From the NCBI GenBank assembly GCA_016794005.1, contig JAEUKY010000112.1:1-36357 (forward strand): a stretch of DNA of 36,357 nt, given 5' to 3'. Source of the stretch: Rhodospirillales bacterium. Lineage in GTDB: Bacteria; Pseudomonadota; Alphaproteobacteria; CACIAM-22H2. A model generated the notes under the pieces. That model did no database searches, was not told where the DNA came from, and was given only the letters and a program-made list of their open reading frames with translations. Positions 22,065 to 31,002 of this stretch are shown piece after piece. Position numbers and translations under genes: made by a program. Position 1 is the first letter of the stretch. Each line of letters begins with the position of its first letter.

Positions 22065-23645
22065 TCAGCGCGGCTTGACCTGATGCGCCAGCGTGTACTC
22101 GTCGCTGCGCGCCTGATACGTCACGTTCGATCGCATCGCCCAGAGATTGACCTGATAGTAGAGCGGGATCAGGCCCAGATCGCCGACGCCGATCTCCGAG
22201 GCTTCGTACAGCAGCTTCTCGCGTGCACCCGTGTCGACGGTCTGGAGAGCCTTGCCCAGAAGCTCGTCAACCTTCGGATTCGAGTAGCGGCCGCGGTTCG
22301 AAGCGCCGTAGCCGAGGTCGCGGTTCGGCGTGGCGAGCAGTGCGCGGATCGGCGACGAGGTTTCGCCCGTGTCCGAACCCCAGCCGACCAGCATCACCGA
22401 GAACGAATAGTTCGGCGCCCCGGCCTGGGCGACGTAGGTCGACCACGGCATCGGCTGGACGGCCGTCTCGATGCCCACGCGCGTGAACATCGGACCGATC
22501 GCCTGCAGGACCTTGTCGTCTTCCGGATAGCGGTCGTTCGGCCCGTGGATCGTCAGCTTGAAGCCGTTGGGGAAACCGGCCGCGCGCAGAAGATTCTGGG
22601 CCGCGGCGGCGTCGAGCGCATCGGGCTTCAGCTTGGGCGAGGCACCGAAGAAGCCGTCGGGCAGCAGGCCGCCCGCCGGGATCGCCTGCCCATCGAACAC
22701 GCGCTCGGCGATCGCCTGCCGGTTGATCGCCTTCGACAGGGCCTGTCGGACGCGCAGGTCCTTGAGCGGGTTCTTGGCCAACGGCTGGCCGCTCGCCTTG
22801 TCGAACGCGAACGGCGTCACGTCGCGGTTGTGGTCGAGATGCAGGTAGATGAGGCGGTTCGAAGTGACCGATTCGATGCGCAGATTCGCGTTCTGGCGCA
22901 GGCGCGGAATGTCCGCCGTCTGGACCTGGTCGATGATCTGCACGTCGCCCGAAAGCAGCGCCGCCGTGCGCGCCGACGAGTTCGTCACGATGCGCGTGGT
23001 CACGGTCGACCACGGCGATTTCGTGCCCCAATACGCGTCGTTGCGCTCCATCGCGACGCGGTCGCCGGGCACGAATTCCTTGAACTTGAACGGACCCGTG
23101 CCGAGCATCGCGCGGCCGGCGTTGAATTCGGCCGTCGGAGCTTCGACGTTCTTGCGGTTGACGATATTGACGATCGCCATGTCGAGCGGCAGCAGCGGAC
23201 GCGGCGCGGCGGTCTTGAAGATCAGCGTATGCGGATCGACGACCGTGACGTCGACCCCGCGCACCATCGCGGTGAAGGACGAAGGCGAGTTGGGCACCCA
23301 CGGCGTGCGCTTGAACGTGGCGAGCACGTCCTGCGCGTCGAAGTCCGAACCGTCATGGAACTTCACGCCCTTGCGGAGCTTGAATTCCCACGTCTTGTCG
23401 TCGATCGCGCGCCAGGATTCGGCGAGCCCCGGGATCGGGCGCTGCTGGTGGTCGAAATGGACGAGACGGTCGAAGAAATACTGGGCGATGTTGTTGTTCG
23501 GACCCAGATTGTGGAAGTGCGGATCCATCGAGGTGATGTTGCCGCCGACGGCGATGGTCAGGTTCTGGGCCTGCACCGCAGGCGCAGCGCACCCGAGAAC
23601 GAGCGCGACCATGGCCGTGGCAAGACGGGGGGAAATGCGAGTCAT
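22065..23645 (-). CDS. Peptide-binding protein of the ABC transporter, copy 2 (SBP_bac_5 family)
   Basis: 526 aa. A signal peptide (about 1-26, ending V-Q-A) is followed by a complete SBP_bac_5 (DppA/OppA-like) domain, with the family's WEFKLRKGVKFHDG, GTGPFKFKEFVPGD and RQALSKAINR blocks. It captures substrate in the periplasm and delivers it to DppBC. It has a strong GGGAGG ribosome site. It is closely similar along its whole length to the gene directly upstream (23750-25351), so the two are tandem paralogues. No lipobox is seen in the signal region, although a Cys occurs at about residue 19. Confidence 0.92.
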   Translation of the reverse strand: MTRISPRLATAMVALVLGCAAPAVQAQNLTIAVGGNITSMDPHFHNLGPNNNIAQYFFDRLVHFDHQQRPIPGLAESWRAIDDKTWEFKLRKGVKFHDGSDFDAQDVLATFKRTPWVPNSPSSFTAMVRGVDVTVVDPHTLIFKTAAPRPLLPLDMAIVNIVNRKNVEAPTAEFNAGRAMLGTGPFKFKEFVPGDRVAMERNDAYWGTKSPWSTVTTRIVTNSSARTAALLSGDVQIIDQVQTADIPRLRQNANLRIESVTSNRLIYLHLDHNRDVTPFAFDKASGQPLAKNPLKDLRVRQALSKAINRQAIAERVFDGQAIPAGGLLPDGFFGASPKLKPDALDAAAAQNLLRAAGFPNGFKLTIHGPNDRYPEDDKVLQAIGPMFTRVGIETAVQPMPWSTYVAQAGAPNYSFSVMLVGWGSDTGETSSPIRALLATPNRDLGYGASNRGRYSNPKVDELLGKALQTVDTGAREKLLYEASEIGVGDLGLIPLYYQVNLWAMRSNVTYQARSDEYTLAHQVKPR

Positions 23646-23749
23646 CGGTTTGGACCTCCCTTATCTATCCGATTTATGGGGCGACATTACGACGGGCCCG
23701 GCGACTTGTCCTAGCGATTCCGGCATCCGGGTCGACGTCGGCGCGCTCG

Positions 23750-25351
23750 TCAGTTTGTAGGGCGGACGTGAAGGGCAAACGTATATTCGTCGGCGCGCGG
23801 TGTGTACTGGACGGTGCGTCGGTGTGCCCAGAGATTAACCTGATAGTAGAGCGGTATCAGCCCCATGTCGGCGATGGCGGCCTCCGATGCGCCGGCAAGC
23901 AGCTTGGCGCGCGCGGCGTCGTTGACGGTCGCCAGCGCCCGGGCAAGCAACTCGTCGACCTGCGGGTTGGAATAGCGGCCGCGGTTCGAGGCACCCATGC
24001 CGGCCTCGCGGCTGACGGTGGCCAGAAGCGAACGCAGGGGCGACGAAACCTCGCCCGTACCGGCACCCCAGCCGACAAGCATGACGCTGAAGGCGTAGTT
24101 CGGCGCGCTCGACTGGGTGGCATACGACGCCCACGGACTGGTCACGACGCGCGTGTCGAGCCCGACCCGGCTGAACATCGGGCCGATCGCCTGCAGGACC
24201 TTCTCGTCCTCCGGGTAACGGTCATTCGGGCCGTGGATCGTCATCGCGAAACCGTTCGGATACCCGGCCTCGCCCAGCAGCTTGCGCGCCGCATCCTGAT
24301 CGAACGCGTCCGGCTTCAGCTTGTCCGACGCGCCGAAGAATCCGTCGGGCAGGAGTCCGCCGGCCGGAATCGCCTCGCCGTCGAAGATCCGCTGGACGAT
24401 CGCCTCGCGATTGATCGCGCGCGAAAGCGCCTGGCGCACCTTGCGGTTCTTGAGCGGGTTGTTGGGCAGGACGGCGCCCTGCTTGTCCGTCACGAACGGC
24501 GTCTGGTCGCGCGCCTGATCGAGCGCAAGATAGATGAGGCGGTTCGACGTGACCTTGGAAAGCGCCACCTGCGGGCTCGCGCGCAGGCGTGGAACGTCCG
24601 CCGTCTGGACCTGATCGATAATGTGGACGTCGCCGGCCAGCAGGGCCGCCGTCCGGGCCGACGCGTTGGTGATGACGCGGATCGTCACCTTGCTCCAGTG
24701 CGCCTTTCCGCCCCAGTAGGCGTCGTTGCGCTGCAGGACGAGACGGTCGCCGGGTGCGAACTCGACGAAACGGAACGGTCCCGTCCCGATCGCGGCGCGC
24801 CCCTGGTTGAAATCGCCGGTCGGCGCCTCGACGGCCTTTCGGGAAACGATATTTACGATCGACAGGTCGTTGGGCAGCAGCGGATAGGGCTTGGCCGTCC
24901 GGAACCGGATCGTCAGGGGATCGACCACCGTCGTCTCGACGATCGACCGGGTCGAGATCGCGAAGGACGACGGCGAGTTCGGAACCCACGGCACGCGCTT
25001 CAGCGTCGCGAGCACGTCCTCGGCGTCGAACGGCGCGCCGTCGTGGAACTTCACGTCCGCGCGGAGCTTGAACTCCCACGTCGTGTCGTCGATCGGACGC
25101 CACTCGGTCGCGAGGCCTGGAATAAGGCGCTGCTGCTCGTCCTGATGGACGAGACGGTCGAAAATGTGCGTCGCCACGCCGTTGTTCGGCGCCAGGTTGT
25201 GATAGTGCGGATCGATCGAGGTGACGTTGCCGCCGACACCGACGATAAGGTCCTGCGCATCGACCGCCTGCGACGGGCCGACCGCAATCCAGATCGCCGC
25301 GAACGCGGTCAGAACCGACCGGCGGAGGGCATCTGCGTAGTTCGCGCGCAT
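23750..25351 (-). CDS. Peptide-binding protein of the ABC transporter, copy 1 (SBP_bac_5 family)
   Basis: 533 aa. The ATG at 25351 gives a signal peptide of about 32 residues (MRANYADALRRSVLTAFAA, cleavage near V-D-A) and then the SBP_bac_5 domain. Long identical blocks are shared with copy 2, such as WVPNSPSSF, IDQVQTAD, IPAGGLLPDGFFGAS and TIHGPNDRYPED. Differences are concentrated in the middle, where ligand contacts may lie, so the copies may prefer different peptides. The frame is open to 25531, but that extension is not signal-like. It lies 169 bp after the M81 peptidase gene and 104 bp before copy 2. Confidence 0.92.
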   Translation of the reverse strand: MRANYADALRRSVLTAFAAIWIAVGPSQAVDAQDLIVGVGGNVTSIDPHYHNLAPNNGVATHIFDRLVHQDEQQRLIPGLATEWRPIDDTTWEFKLRADVKFHDGAPFDAEDVLATLKRVPWVPNSPSSFAISTRSIVETTVVDPLTIRFRTAKPYPLLPNDLSIVNIVSRKAVEAPTGDFNQGRAAIGTGPFRFVEFAPGDRLVLQRNDAYWGGKAHWSKVTIRVITNASARTAALLAGDVHIIDQVQTADVPRLRASPQVALSKVTSNRLIYLALDQARDQTPFVTDKQGAVLPNNPLKNRKVRQALSRAINREAIVQRIFDGEAIPAGGLLPDGFFGASDKLKPDAFDQDAARKLLGEAGYPNGFAMTIHGPNDRYPEDEKVLQAIGPMFSRVGLDTRVVTSPWASYATQSSAPNYAFSVMLVGWGAGTGEVSSPLRSLLATVSREAGMGASNRGRYSNPQVDELLARALATVNDAARAKLLAGASEAAIADMGLIPLYYQVNLWAHRRTVQYTPRADEYTFALHVRPTN

Positions 25352-25461
25352 AGACAATCCCCAAAAACGACGTCGGCGTCCCGGTCCCGGATAGGGCCCG
25401 TTGTCGCCGCCGCCGCGCCAAGCCTTCGACCGGAAAGCAATCGGCGGGCCGGAGCGCCGGA

Positions 25462-25485
25462 CCCTTATCTCCGGCCGGAGGATAC
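25462..25485. promoter_or_regulatory. Near-palindrome upstream of the binding-protein genes
   Basis: A perfect 12-bp palindrome CTCCGGCCGGAG (25469-25480) is extended on both sides by TAT(C)/(G)ATA with a one-base offset. It lies between the M81 peptidase stop and binding-protein copy 1. It could be an operator for the transporter genes; the high GC background makes a chance CCGGCCGG palindrome quite possible. Confidence 0.25.
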
Positions 25486-25520
25486 AGGATGGTCCGTCGC
25501 TGGCAAGCCCGACCGGCGCC

Positions 25521-27044
25521 TCAGGCGGCATCCCAGGCGGCCGAGCGGTCCAGCGGGAAGGCCGGCCGGGGCAGGTGCCGGAACTCGATCCGCTCGAGAA
25601 CCGGGGCGGTAAGCCCGCCGGTATCGATCTCGAACACGTTTTCGGGCCGGAAATGGAGGTCGAAACCGGCCCGGAAATGGCCGCGCGACTTGACGACGAC
25701 CGTCGTCGCCTGCGCCACGTCGAGGCCGTGCATCGTGAAGAAGACCGGATCGGCGCACTGCTTGCGCTCGCTGGCGACGACGACGACGATCCCGCCGAGA
25801 TCGAGGGCGGCCGTCGGGCCGAGCTCGACGCTGCGCCCGCTATAGATGCCGCGCTGGCCGACGACCCGGCCGTCCGTCACCGACAAAACCCGGGCCGGAA
25901 CGGCGAAGCGTTCCCCGAACCTGTCCGATCCGGTCCGGTTGAACTCCGCGTCGAACCGCGCGCCGACCCCGCGCGAATGCGCGTCGGCGGCAAGTGCCGG
26001 ATCGACGAAATTCCCGTAGAGAACGCCGGTCGCGCCAGCCGCGAGGAGCGCACGCAGCAGCTCGGTCGTGTTTCCGCGGCCACCGCCGCCCGGATTGTCG
26101 CCGGAATCCGCGAAGATCACCGGGGGGCGTTCGCCGGTCGCCGCCGCACGCGCAAGGGCGACCGCTTCGGAAATCGGCGTGAGGGTCCGCACGAACCGCT
26201 CCCGACCGGCCCACGCACGCCGCGCAAGATCGAGCGCCGCCGCCCGCGCATGGGTGGCGCTTTCGCGGGAGGTCGCCACGATCGCGACGCCGTTCTTCGG
26301 GGTGTCGCTGAACACGAAGCCGCCGACGACGGAAAGATTCATCAGCCGTGCATCGGCATCCATCCGCGCTTCGGCCTCGTCCATCAGGTCGGCGTAAGGA
26401 CCCGTCGCGGTCAGCAGCGTGACGGAGGCCGGCGTCAGCGGCAGGCGCACGAGTGCGGTCGCCGACCGCCCGCCCCGCAGGAGTTCGACGACATGCCGCG
26501 CGCACTCGGCCCCGCGTTCCCGCTGGTCGACATGCGGATTGGTCCGGTACGACACGAAGGCGTCGACGCTGTCGATCATCCGGTTCGAAATGTTCGCATG
26601 CAGATCGACCGACGCGACGAACGGCACCTGTCCGATGCAGGCGCGGATGGCGGCATAAAGAACACCGTCGGGATCGAATTCGGCCGTCGACGTCATCGCG
26701 CCGTGATTGGTCAGGTAGACCGCGTCGATTCCACCCGCCGCCTTGAGACCATCCACGATCCGGCGCAGGCAATCTTCGAAAAATCCGTGCTCGACCGGAC
26801 CGCCCGGCTCGGCGCCCGTGACGAGGATCGGGACCGGTTCCCATGCGAACGACAGGTGCGCGAGCTCGTCGACGAAGCCCGGCACCTCGAGCGGCATCGC
26901 GGGCGCGGCCTTCGCCGCCTCGACGACGATGGCTTCGCCCTCAAGATAGCAAAGCCGCCTGAAGTCGGCTTCCGTCGTCGGCGGTGCGAAGGAATTGCTC
27001 TCCAGATGCATGCCGATCAGCGCGATCCGCGGCAGCGCAGCCAT
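25521..27044 (-). CDS. M81-family metallopeptidase (MlrC-like)
   Basis: 507 aa. The sequence shows the M81 / DUF1485 features: RIALIGMHLESNSF at the start, TNHGAMTS, SVDLHANIS and the C-terminal MlrC domain beginning near DSGDNPGGGGRGNT. The family is named for MlrC, which cleaves the linear tetrapeptide made during microcystin breakdown; most members have unknown natural substrates and nothing here implies microcystin. No signal peptide, so cytosolic. The ATG at 27044 has a GAGGGGGGAA site and starts at the domain edge. It is first in line with the two peptide-binding proteins and dppBCDF, consistent with hydrolysis of an imported peptide. Confidence 0.9.
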   Translation of the reverse strand: MAALPRIALIGMHLESNSFAPPTTEADFRRLCYLEGEAIVVEAAKAAPAMPLEVPGFVDELAHLSFAWEPVPILVTGAEPGGPVEHGFFEDCLRRIVDGLKAAGGIDAVYLTNHGAMTSTAEFDPDGVLYAAIRACIGQVPFVASVDLHANISNRMIDSVDAFVSYRTNPHVDQRERGAECARHVVELLRGGRSATALVRLPLTPASVTLLTATGPYADLMDEAEARMDADARLMNLSVVGGFVFSDTPKNGVAIVATSRESATHARAAALDLARRAWAGRERFVRTLTPISEAVALARAAATGERPPVIFADSGDNPGGGGRGNTTELLRALLAAGATGVLYGNFVDPALAADAHSRGVGARFDAEFNRTGSDRFGERFAVPARVLSVTDGRVVGQRGIYSGRSVELGPTAALDLGGIVVVVASERKQCADPVFFTMHGLDVAQATTVVVKSRGHFRAGFDLHFRPENVFEIDTGGLTAPVLERIEFRHLPRPAFPLDRSAAWDAA

Positions 27045-27143
27045 GCGTTCCCCCCTCTTCTGCAAGGCCGGAGAGTTGGGCATACTCGCGCCCTTCTTCG
27101 CAAGACCCCTCCCCCCCTCCCCGCGCAACCGTTTCGAGAGATC
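27045..27143. promoter_or_regulatory. Divergent control region with a G-quadruplex-type tract
   Basis: This 99-bp gap separates the M81 gene (minus) from the argE-like gene (plus) and must carry promoters for both. At 27106-27122 the minus strand reads GGGG-A-GGGGGGG-A-GGGG, which can supply four runs of three or more G with one-base loops. I could not identify a convincing -35/-10 pair for either direction. Confidence 0.4.
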
Positions 27144-28316
27144 ATGCCGCCCGTTCCCAGCAAGACCGCGCTCGATATCGTCAAGAAACTCGTCTCGTTC
27201 GATACGACGAGCCGCGACAGCAATCTCGCCCTGATCGACTGGGTTCGCGACTATCTCGCCAAGCTCGGCATCGAATCCCGCCTCGTGTTCGACGAGACCG
27301 GGAAGAAGGCGAATCTCTGGGCGTCCATCGGTCCCGCCGACCGGCCGGGCCTCGTGCTTTCCGGCCACACGGATGTCGTTCCGATCGACGGGCAGGAATG
27401 GACCGTGGCGCCGTTCGAGCCGATGGAACGCGACGGCAGACTCTACGGTCGCGGCACCACCGACATGAAAAGCTTCGTCGGCGTCTGCCTGGCGCTGGCA
27501 CCCGAATTCGTCCGCACGAAGCTGAAGACGCCGATCCATTTCGCCTTTTCCTACGACGAGGAAGTCGGCTGCATCGGCGTGCGCCGGCTCCTGTCCGATC
27601 TTGAGGCGCGCGGCATCCGGCCGATGGGCTGCGTGGTCGGGGAACCGACGAGCATGAAGGTGATCCGCGCCCACAAGGGAAAGCTCTCGTTCCGCGCGCA
27701 CGTGCGCGGCTTCGAGTGCCATTCGTCGCTCGCCCCGCGCGGCGTCAACGCGATCCAGTACGCGGCGCGCGCCATCGCCCGGCTCATCGAGATCGGCGAC
27801 CGCTTCGCCGCCGAAGGCCCGTTCGACCGCGAGTTCGACATCCCGTTCACGACCGTCCACACCGGCACGATCCGCGGGGGTACCGCGCTCAACATCGTTC
27901 CGAAGGACTGCAGCTTCGATTTCGAGTTCCGCCATCTTCCCGTCCACGATCCGCGCTCGCTGTTCGCCCAGTTCGAGAGCTTCGTGCGCGGCGAGCTCGA
28001 ACCGAAGATGAAGGCGATCCACGCCGATACCGGCTTCGCTTTCGAGGAAATCTCCGCGTTCCCCGGCCTTGCCGGCGACGAGGATGCGGAGATCACGCAG
28101 GCGGCGAAAGCGGCTTCCGGCGGCAACGCGACCGGCAAGGTCGCCTTCGGCACGGAGGCCGGCCTGTTCGAGGCGCAGGGCATTCCCACCGTCATCTGCG
28201 GGCCCGGCGACATCGATCAGGCCCACAAGCCGGACGAGTTCGTCGCCCTCGAGCAGATCGCCCAGTGCGAGCAGTTCCTGCGTCGCCTCGTCGAACGGCT
28301 CGAGGTGCGCGCATGA
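27144..28316 (+). CDS. argE: Acetylornithine deacetylase-like M20 peptidase (ArgE family)
   Basis: 390 aa. It is a two-zinc amidohydrolase with the M20 motifs GHTDVVP (H75, D77), GRGTTDMKSF (D107) and DEEVGCIG (catalytic E139, ligand E140), and a late GPGDIDQAHKPDEF block typical of ArgE. Known members remove acetyl groups from N-acetylornithine or related N-acyl amino acids. The placement, divergent from a peptidase-transporter operon and coupled to a HAD gene and an AspA-like deacylase, suggests a catabolic N-acyl amino acid hydrolase rather than arginine synthesis. The ATG at 27144 is chosen at the domain start; the very long upstream frame is antisense shadow. Its stop overlaps the next start (ATGA). 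Confidence 0.88.
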   Translation: MPPVPSKTALDIVKKLVSFDTTSRDSNLALIDWVRDYLAKLGIESRLVFDETGKKANLWASIGPADRPGLVLSGHTDVVPIDGQEWTVAPFEPMERDGRLYGRGTTDMKSFVGVCLALAPEFVRTKLKTPIHFAFSYDEEVGCIGVRRLLSDLEARGIRPMGCVVGEPTSMKVIRAHKGKLSFRAHVRGFECHSSLAPRGVNAIQYAARAIARLIEIGDRFAAEGPFDREFDIPFTTVHTGTIRGGTALNIVPKDCSFDFEFRHLPVHDPRSLFAQFESFVRGELEPKMKAIHADTGFAFEEISAFPGLAGDEDAEITQAAKAASGGNATGKVAFGTEAGLFEAQGIPTVICGPGDIDQAHKPDEFVALEQIAQCEQFLRRLVERLEVRA

Positions 28317-28918
28317 AGCCCGATACGGTCGTGTTCGACCTCGGTGGCGTGCTGGTCGACTGGAATCCGCGCTATCTCTACGGCAAGCTGATTCCCGACA
28401 AGACGGAGCGCGAAAAATTCCTCGCCGAGGTCTGCACGCACGACTGGAACGTGGCGCAGGATGCAGGCCGGACGATCGCGGAGGCGGTCGCCGAGGCGCT
28501 GTCGCGCCATCCGGACAAGGGCGACCTGATCCGCGCCTTCTACGACCGCTTCGACGAGATGCTCGGCGGGCAGATCCAGGGCACGGTCGATATCCTCGAA
28601 CGGTTGCATGCGAAGGGCACGCCGCTCTATGCGCTGACGAACTGGTCGGCCGAGACCTTCCCGATCGGCCGGCGGCGCTTTCCGTTCCTCGGGCTGTTCC
28701 GTCACATCACCGTGTCCGGCGAGCTTAAGCTCGCCAAGCCGGATCCCGCGATCTACCGGCACGTTCTCGCCGCGGCCGGAAAGCCCGCGCAGGCCTGCGT
28801 TTTCATCGACGACAGCCCGAAGAACGTGGATGCCGCCCGTGCGCTCGGCTTTCACGCGGTCCACTTCGTCGATCCGGAGAATCTGGGCCGGAAACTCGCC
28901 GACTTGGGATTTCTGTGA
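28313..28918 (+). CDS. HAD-family hydrolase (haloacid dehalogenase-like phosphatase)
   Basis: 201 aa. HAD motifs are clear: nucleophile D9 in VVFDLGGVLVDW, motif II LTNWS, motif III K in KLAKPDPAIY and the acidic motif IV FIDDSPKNV. A helical cap lies between motifs I and II. The residue two after the nucleophile is Gly, as in many YihX-like and dehalogenase-like members, so phosphatase and dehalogenase activity cannot be told apart by eye. It is translationally coupled to the argE-like gene by a 4-bp overlap. Confidence 0.9.
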   Translation: MKPDTVVFDLGGVLVDWNPRYLYGKLIPDKTEREKFLAEVCTHDWNVAQDAGRTIAEAVAEALSRHPDKGDLIRAFYDRFDEMLGGQIQGTVDILERLHAKGTPLYALTNWSAETFPIGRRRFPFLGLFRHITVSGELKLAKPDPAIYRHVLAAAGKPAQACVFIDDSPKNVDAARALGFHAVHFVDPENLGRKLADLGFL

Positions 28919-28932
28919 AGGCCCGCTAGACT
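28904..28932 (+). promoter_or_regulatory. Candidate promoter for the deacylase gene
   Basis: TTGGGA (28904-28909) and TAGACT (28927-28932) are 17 bp apart, each four of six to consensus. The -35 lies in the end of the HAD gene. Transcription would start near 28939, about 28 nt before the GTG start at 28967. Confidence 0.3.
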
Positions 28933-28966
28933 CGACGCGCGACAGCAAGGATTGGGAGCGAGAGAC

Positions 28967-29920
28967 GTGAGCGAAGACAGCTATCCGGTCGACATCTCGC
29001 CGCCCGACATTTCCGCTTACCGGACCGGAAACGCCGGCGTCGATTACGCAACGACGTTCGATTCCGGCAAGACCGGCCCGCATACGATGATCACGGCCGT
29101 CGTCCACGGAAACGAACTGTGCGGCGCCATCACGCTCGACTGGCTGATGCGCGAGAATGTCCGCCCGATCCGGGGCAGACTGACGCTGATGTTCTGCAAC
29201 GTCGCCGCTTACCTTTCCTTCGATCCGTCCAATCCGCAGGCGTCGCGCTTCGTCGACGAGGATTTCAACCGCGTCTGGAACGAGACGACGCTGGATGGCC
29301 CGCGCAAGTCGCGCGAACTGGCGCGGGCGCGCGAGATACGTCCGCTGGTCGGCCAGGCCGACCTCCTGCTCGACATCCATTCGATGCAGCATCCCACGCT
29401 TCCGCTGATGCTGAGCGGCCCGCTCGAGAAAGGCCGCCGCTTCGCGCGCGACGTCGGCGTGCCGGAAGTGATCGTCAGCGACGAAGGGCATTCCGCCGGC
29501 AAGCGCATGCGCGACTACGGCGCGTTCGCCGATCCGACGAGCCCGAAGAACGCGCTGCTCGTCGAGTGCGGCCAGCACTGGGAGTCGAAATCGGTCGACG
29601 TCGCGAAGGAGACGGCCCTGCGCTTCCTTCTGGCGACGGGTGCCGTGGCGAAGGACTGGATCGAGGCGCGTCTGCCCAAGCGCATGCCCGGCCCGCAGCG
29701 CACGATCGAGGTCACGCAGGCCGTGACGATCGGCAGCGACGATTTCCGTTTCGTCGCCGATTTCCGCGGCCTCGAAGCGATCCCGAAGAAGGGCGACGAG
29801 ATCGCGCGCGACGGCGACACGGTCGTGCGTGCGCCGTACGACAATTGCGTCCTGATCATGCCGTCGCGCCGCCTCGGCAAAGGGCAGACCGCCGTGCGCC
29901 TCGGGCGCTACGTTTCCTGA
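28967..29920 (+). CDS. Succinylglutamate desuccinylase / aspartoacylase family deacylase
   Basis: 317 aa. The zinc site of the AspA/AstE family is visible: H47 and E50 in VVHGNELCG and H138 in LLDIHSM. The conserved DEDFNRVW block and a later LLVECGQHWE, carrying the likely catalytic Glu, are also present. These enzymes cut N-acyl groups from amino acids. The GTG at 28967 is chosen because GGGAGCGAG lies just upstream; a TTG five codons earlier is the alternative. It is 48 bp after the HAD gene and overlaps the AbrB-family gene by one base (TGATG). The exact substrate is unknown. Confidence 0.85.
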   Translation: MSEDSYPVDISPPDISAYRTGNAGVDYATTFDSGKTGPHTMITAVVHGNELCGAITLDWLMRENVRPIRGRLTLMFCNVAAYLSFDPSNPQASRFVDEDFNRVWNETTLDGPRKSRELARAREIRPLVGQADLLLDIHSMQHPTLPLMLSGPLEKGRRFARDVGVPEVIVSDEGHSAGKRMRDYGAFADPTSPKNALLVECGQHWESKSVDVAKETALRFLLATGAVAKDWIEARLPKRMPGPQRTIEVTQAVTIGSDDFRFVADFRGLEAIPKKGDEIARDGDTVVRAPYDNCVLIMPSRRLGKGQTAVRLGRYVS

Positions 29921-31002
29921 TGGCGGCAACGGGAACGGTCGGCGGAATCGACTGGAAGGCACTGCTCGTAACCGTGGCGCTCGGAACGGCCGGCGGCGCC
30001 CTGTTCCGCTGGCTGACGATTCCGCTTCCCTGGATGCTCGGGGCCGTCACCTTCACGACGATCGCCGCGATGTCCGGGAAGGTCCGGGTCGCGATGCCGC
30101 GAAAGCTGCGTGCCGGCTTCCTGACGATCCTCGGCGTGCTGCTGGGGGCCAGCTTCACGCCGGCGATCATCGAGCGGATGCACGACTGGCTGTGGACGGT
30201 GGCCGGTCTCGCCGTCTGGGCCCTCGTCGCGGGCGTCGGTGCCTACATCTATCTCCGGCGCTTCGCGCGGTTCGACAAGGTGACGGCGTTTTTCGCTGCA
30301 ACGCCGGGCGGGCTTGCCGAAATGGTGCTGGTCGGCGGCCAGCTCGGCGCCAACGTCCCCACGCTGGCGCTCTGCCACGCCGTCCGGGTCATGCTCGTGG
30401 TCCTCGCCGTGCCCATCTGGTTCCGGCTGGAAGGGCTGATAGCGCCGCAGCAGACGCAAGCACTGGTCGGCCTGCTCGACGTGGCGCCCGCCGACTATGC
30501 GATCCTCGCCGCCTGCGCCATCGGCGGCAGCTTCGTCGGCAACCGGCTGAAGCTTCCGGCGGCCGGCATGCTCGGGCCGCTGCTTTGCTCGGTCGCAGTC
30601 CATCTTGCCGGTTTTACCGACAGCCAGCCGCCCTACGTACTGACGGCCGCAGCGCAAGTCGTCCTCGGCTCGGCGATCGGCCAGCGCTTTGCCGGCACCA
30701 CGCCGCGCTCGATCGCCGCCGATGCGGCGCACGGCGCCGTCGCGACGGCGATCATGCTCGGCTTCGCGATCCTTTTCGCCGTGGCGTTCGCACGTGTGAC
30801 GGGCCAGTCGTTCCCGGGCCTCGTGCTCGCCTACGCACCCGGCGGGTTCGCCGAGATGAGCCTGATCGCGCTGGCGCTGTCGGTCGATTCCGCTTTCGTC
30901 GCCTCGCACCACCTGATCCGGATCATCCTCGTCGTGACGCTCGCCCCTCTCCTGTTCCGGAAGATCGGCGGGCCGCCACCGCCCGGAGCTAGTGGATTTT
31001 GA
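29920..31002 (+). CDS. AbrB-family integral membrane protein (ammonia monooxygenase-like / putative transporter)
   Basis: 360 aa, almost wholly hydrophobic, with about ten predicted helices in two related halves. Each half carries a similar signature: TPGGLAEMVLVGGQLGAN in the first and APGGFAEMSLIALALSVD in the second. This is the internal duplication of the AbrB/TIGR03082 family, which is often misnamed a regulator or ammonia monooxygenase. The architecture is that of a small-molecule permease or exporter. The start shares one base with the deacylase stop. The 3' end overlaps the convergent SDR gene by 14 bp. Confidence 0.87.
   Translation: MAATGTVGGIDWKALLVTVALGTAGGALFRWLTIPLPWMLGAVTFTTIAAMSGKVRVAMPRKLRAGFLTILGVLLGASFTPAIIERMHDWLWTVAGLAVWALVAGVGAYIYLRRFARFDKVTAFFAATPGGLAEMVLVGGQLGANVPTLALCHAVRVMLVVLAVPIWFRLEGLIAPQQTQALVGLLDVAPADYAILAACAIGGSFVGNRLKLPAAGMLGPLLCSVAVHLAGFTDSQPPYVLTAAAQVVLGSAIGQRFAGTTPRSIAADAAHGAVATAIMLGFAILFAVAFARVTGQSFPGLVLAYAPGGFAEMSLIALALSVDSAFVASHHLIRIILVVTLAPLLFRKIGGPPPPGASGF

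Noticed and set aside
25401-27143. N-terminal 580-codon extension of the argE-like frame
   Set aside because: It is antisense to the M81 peptidase gene; the M20 domain starts at the ATG at 27144 and the extension has shadow-like composition.
27045-28226. Upstream 394-codon extension of the M81 peptidase frame
   Set aside because: It is antisense to the argE-like gene; the M81 domain starts at 27044 with a good ribosome site.
29908-30912. 334-codon minus-strand frame opposite the AbrB-family gene
   Set aside because: It lacks hydrophobic or domain structure, while the plus-strand frame encodes a well-formed membrane protein with two related halves.
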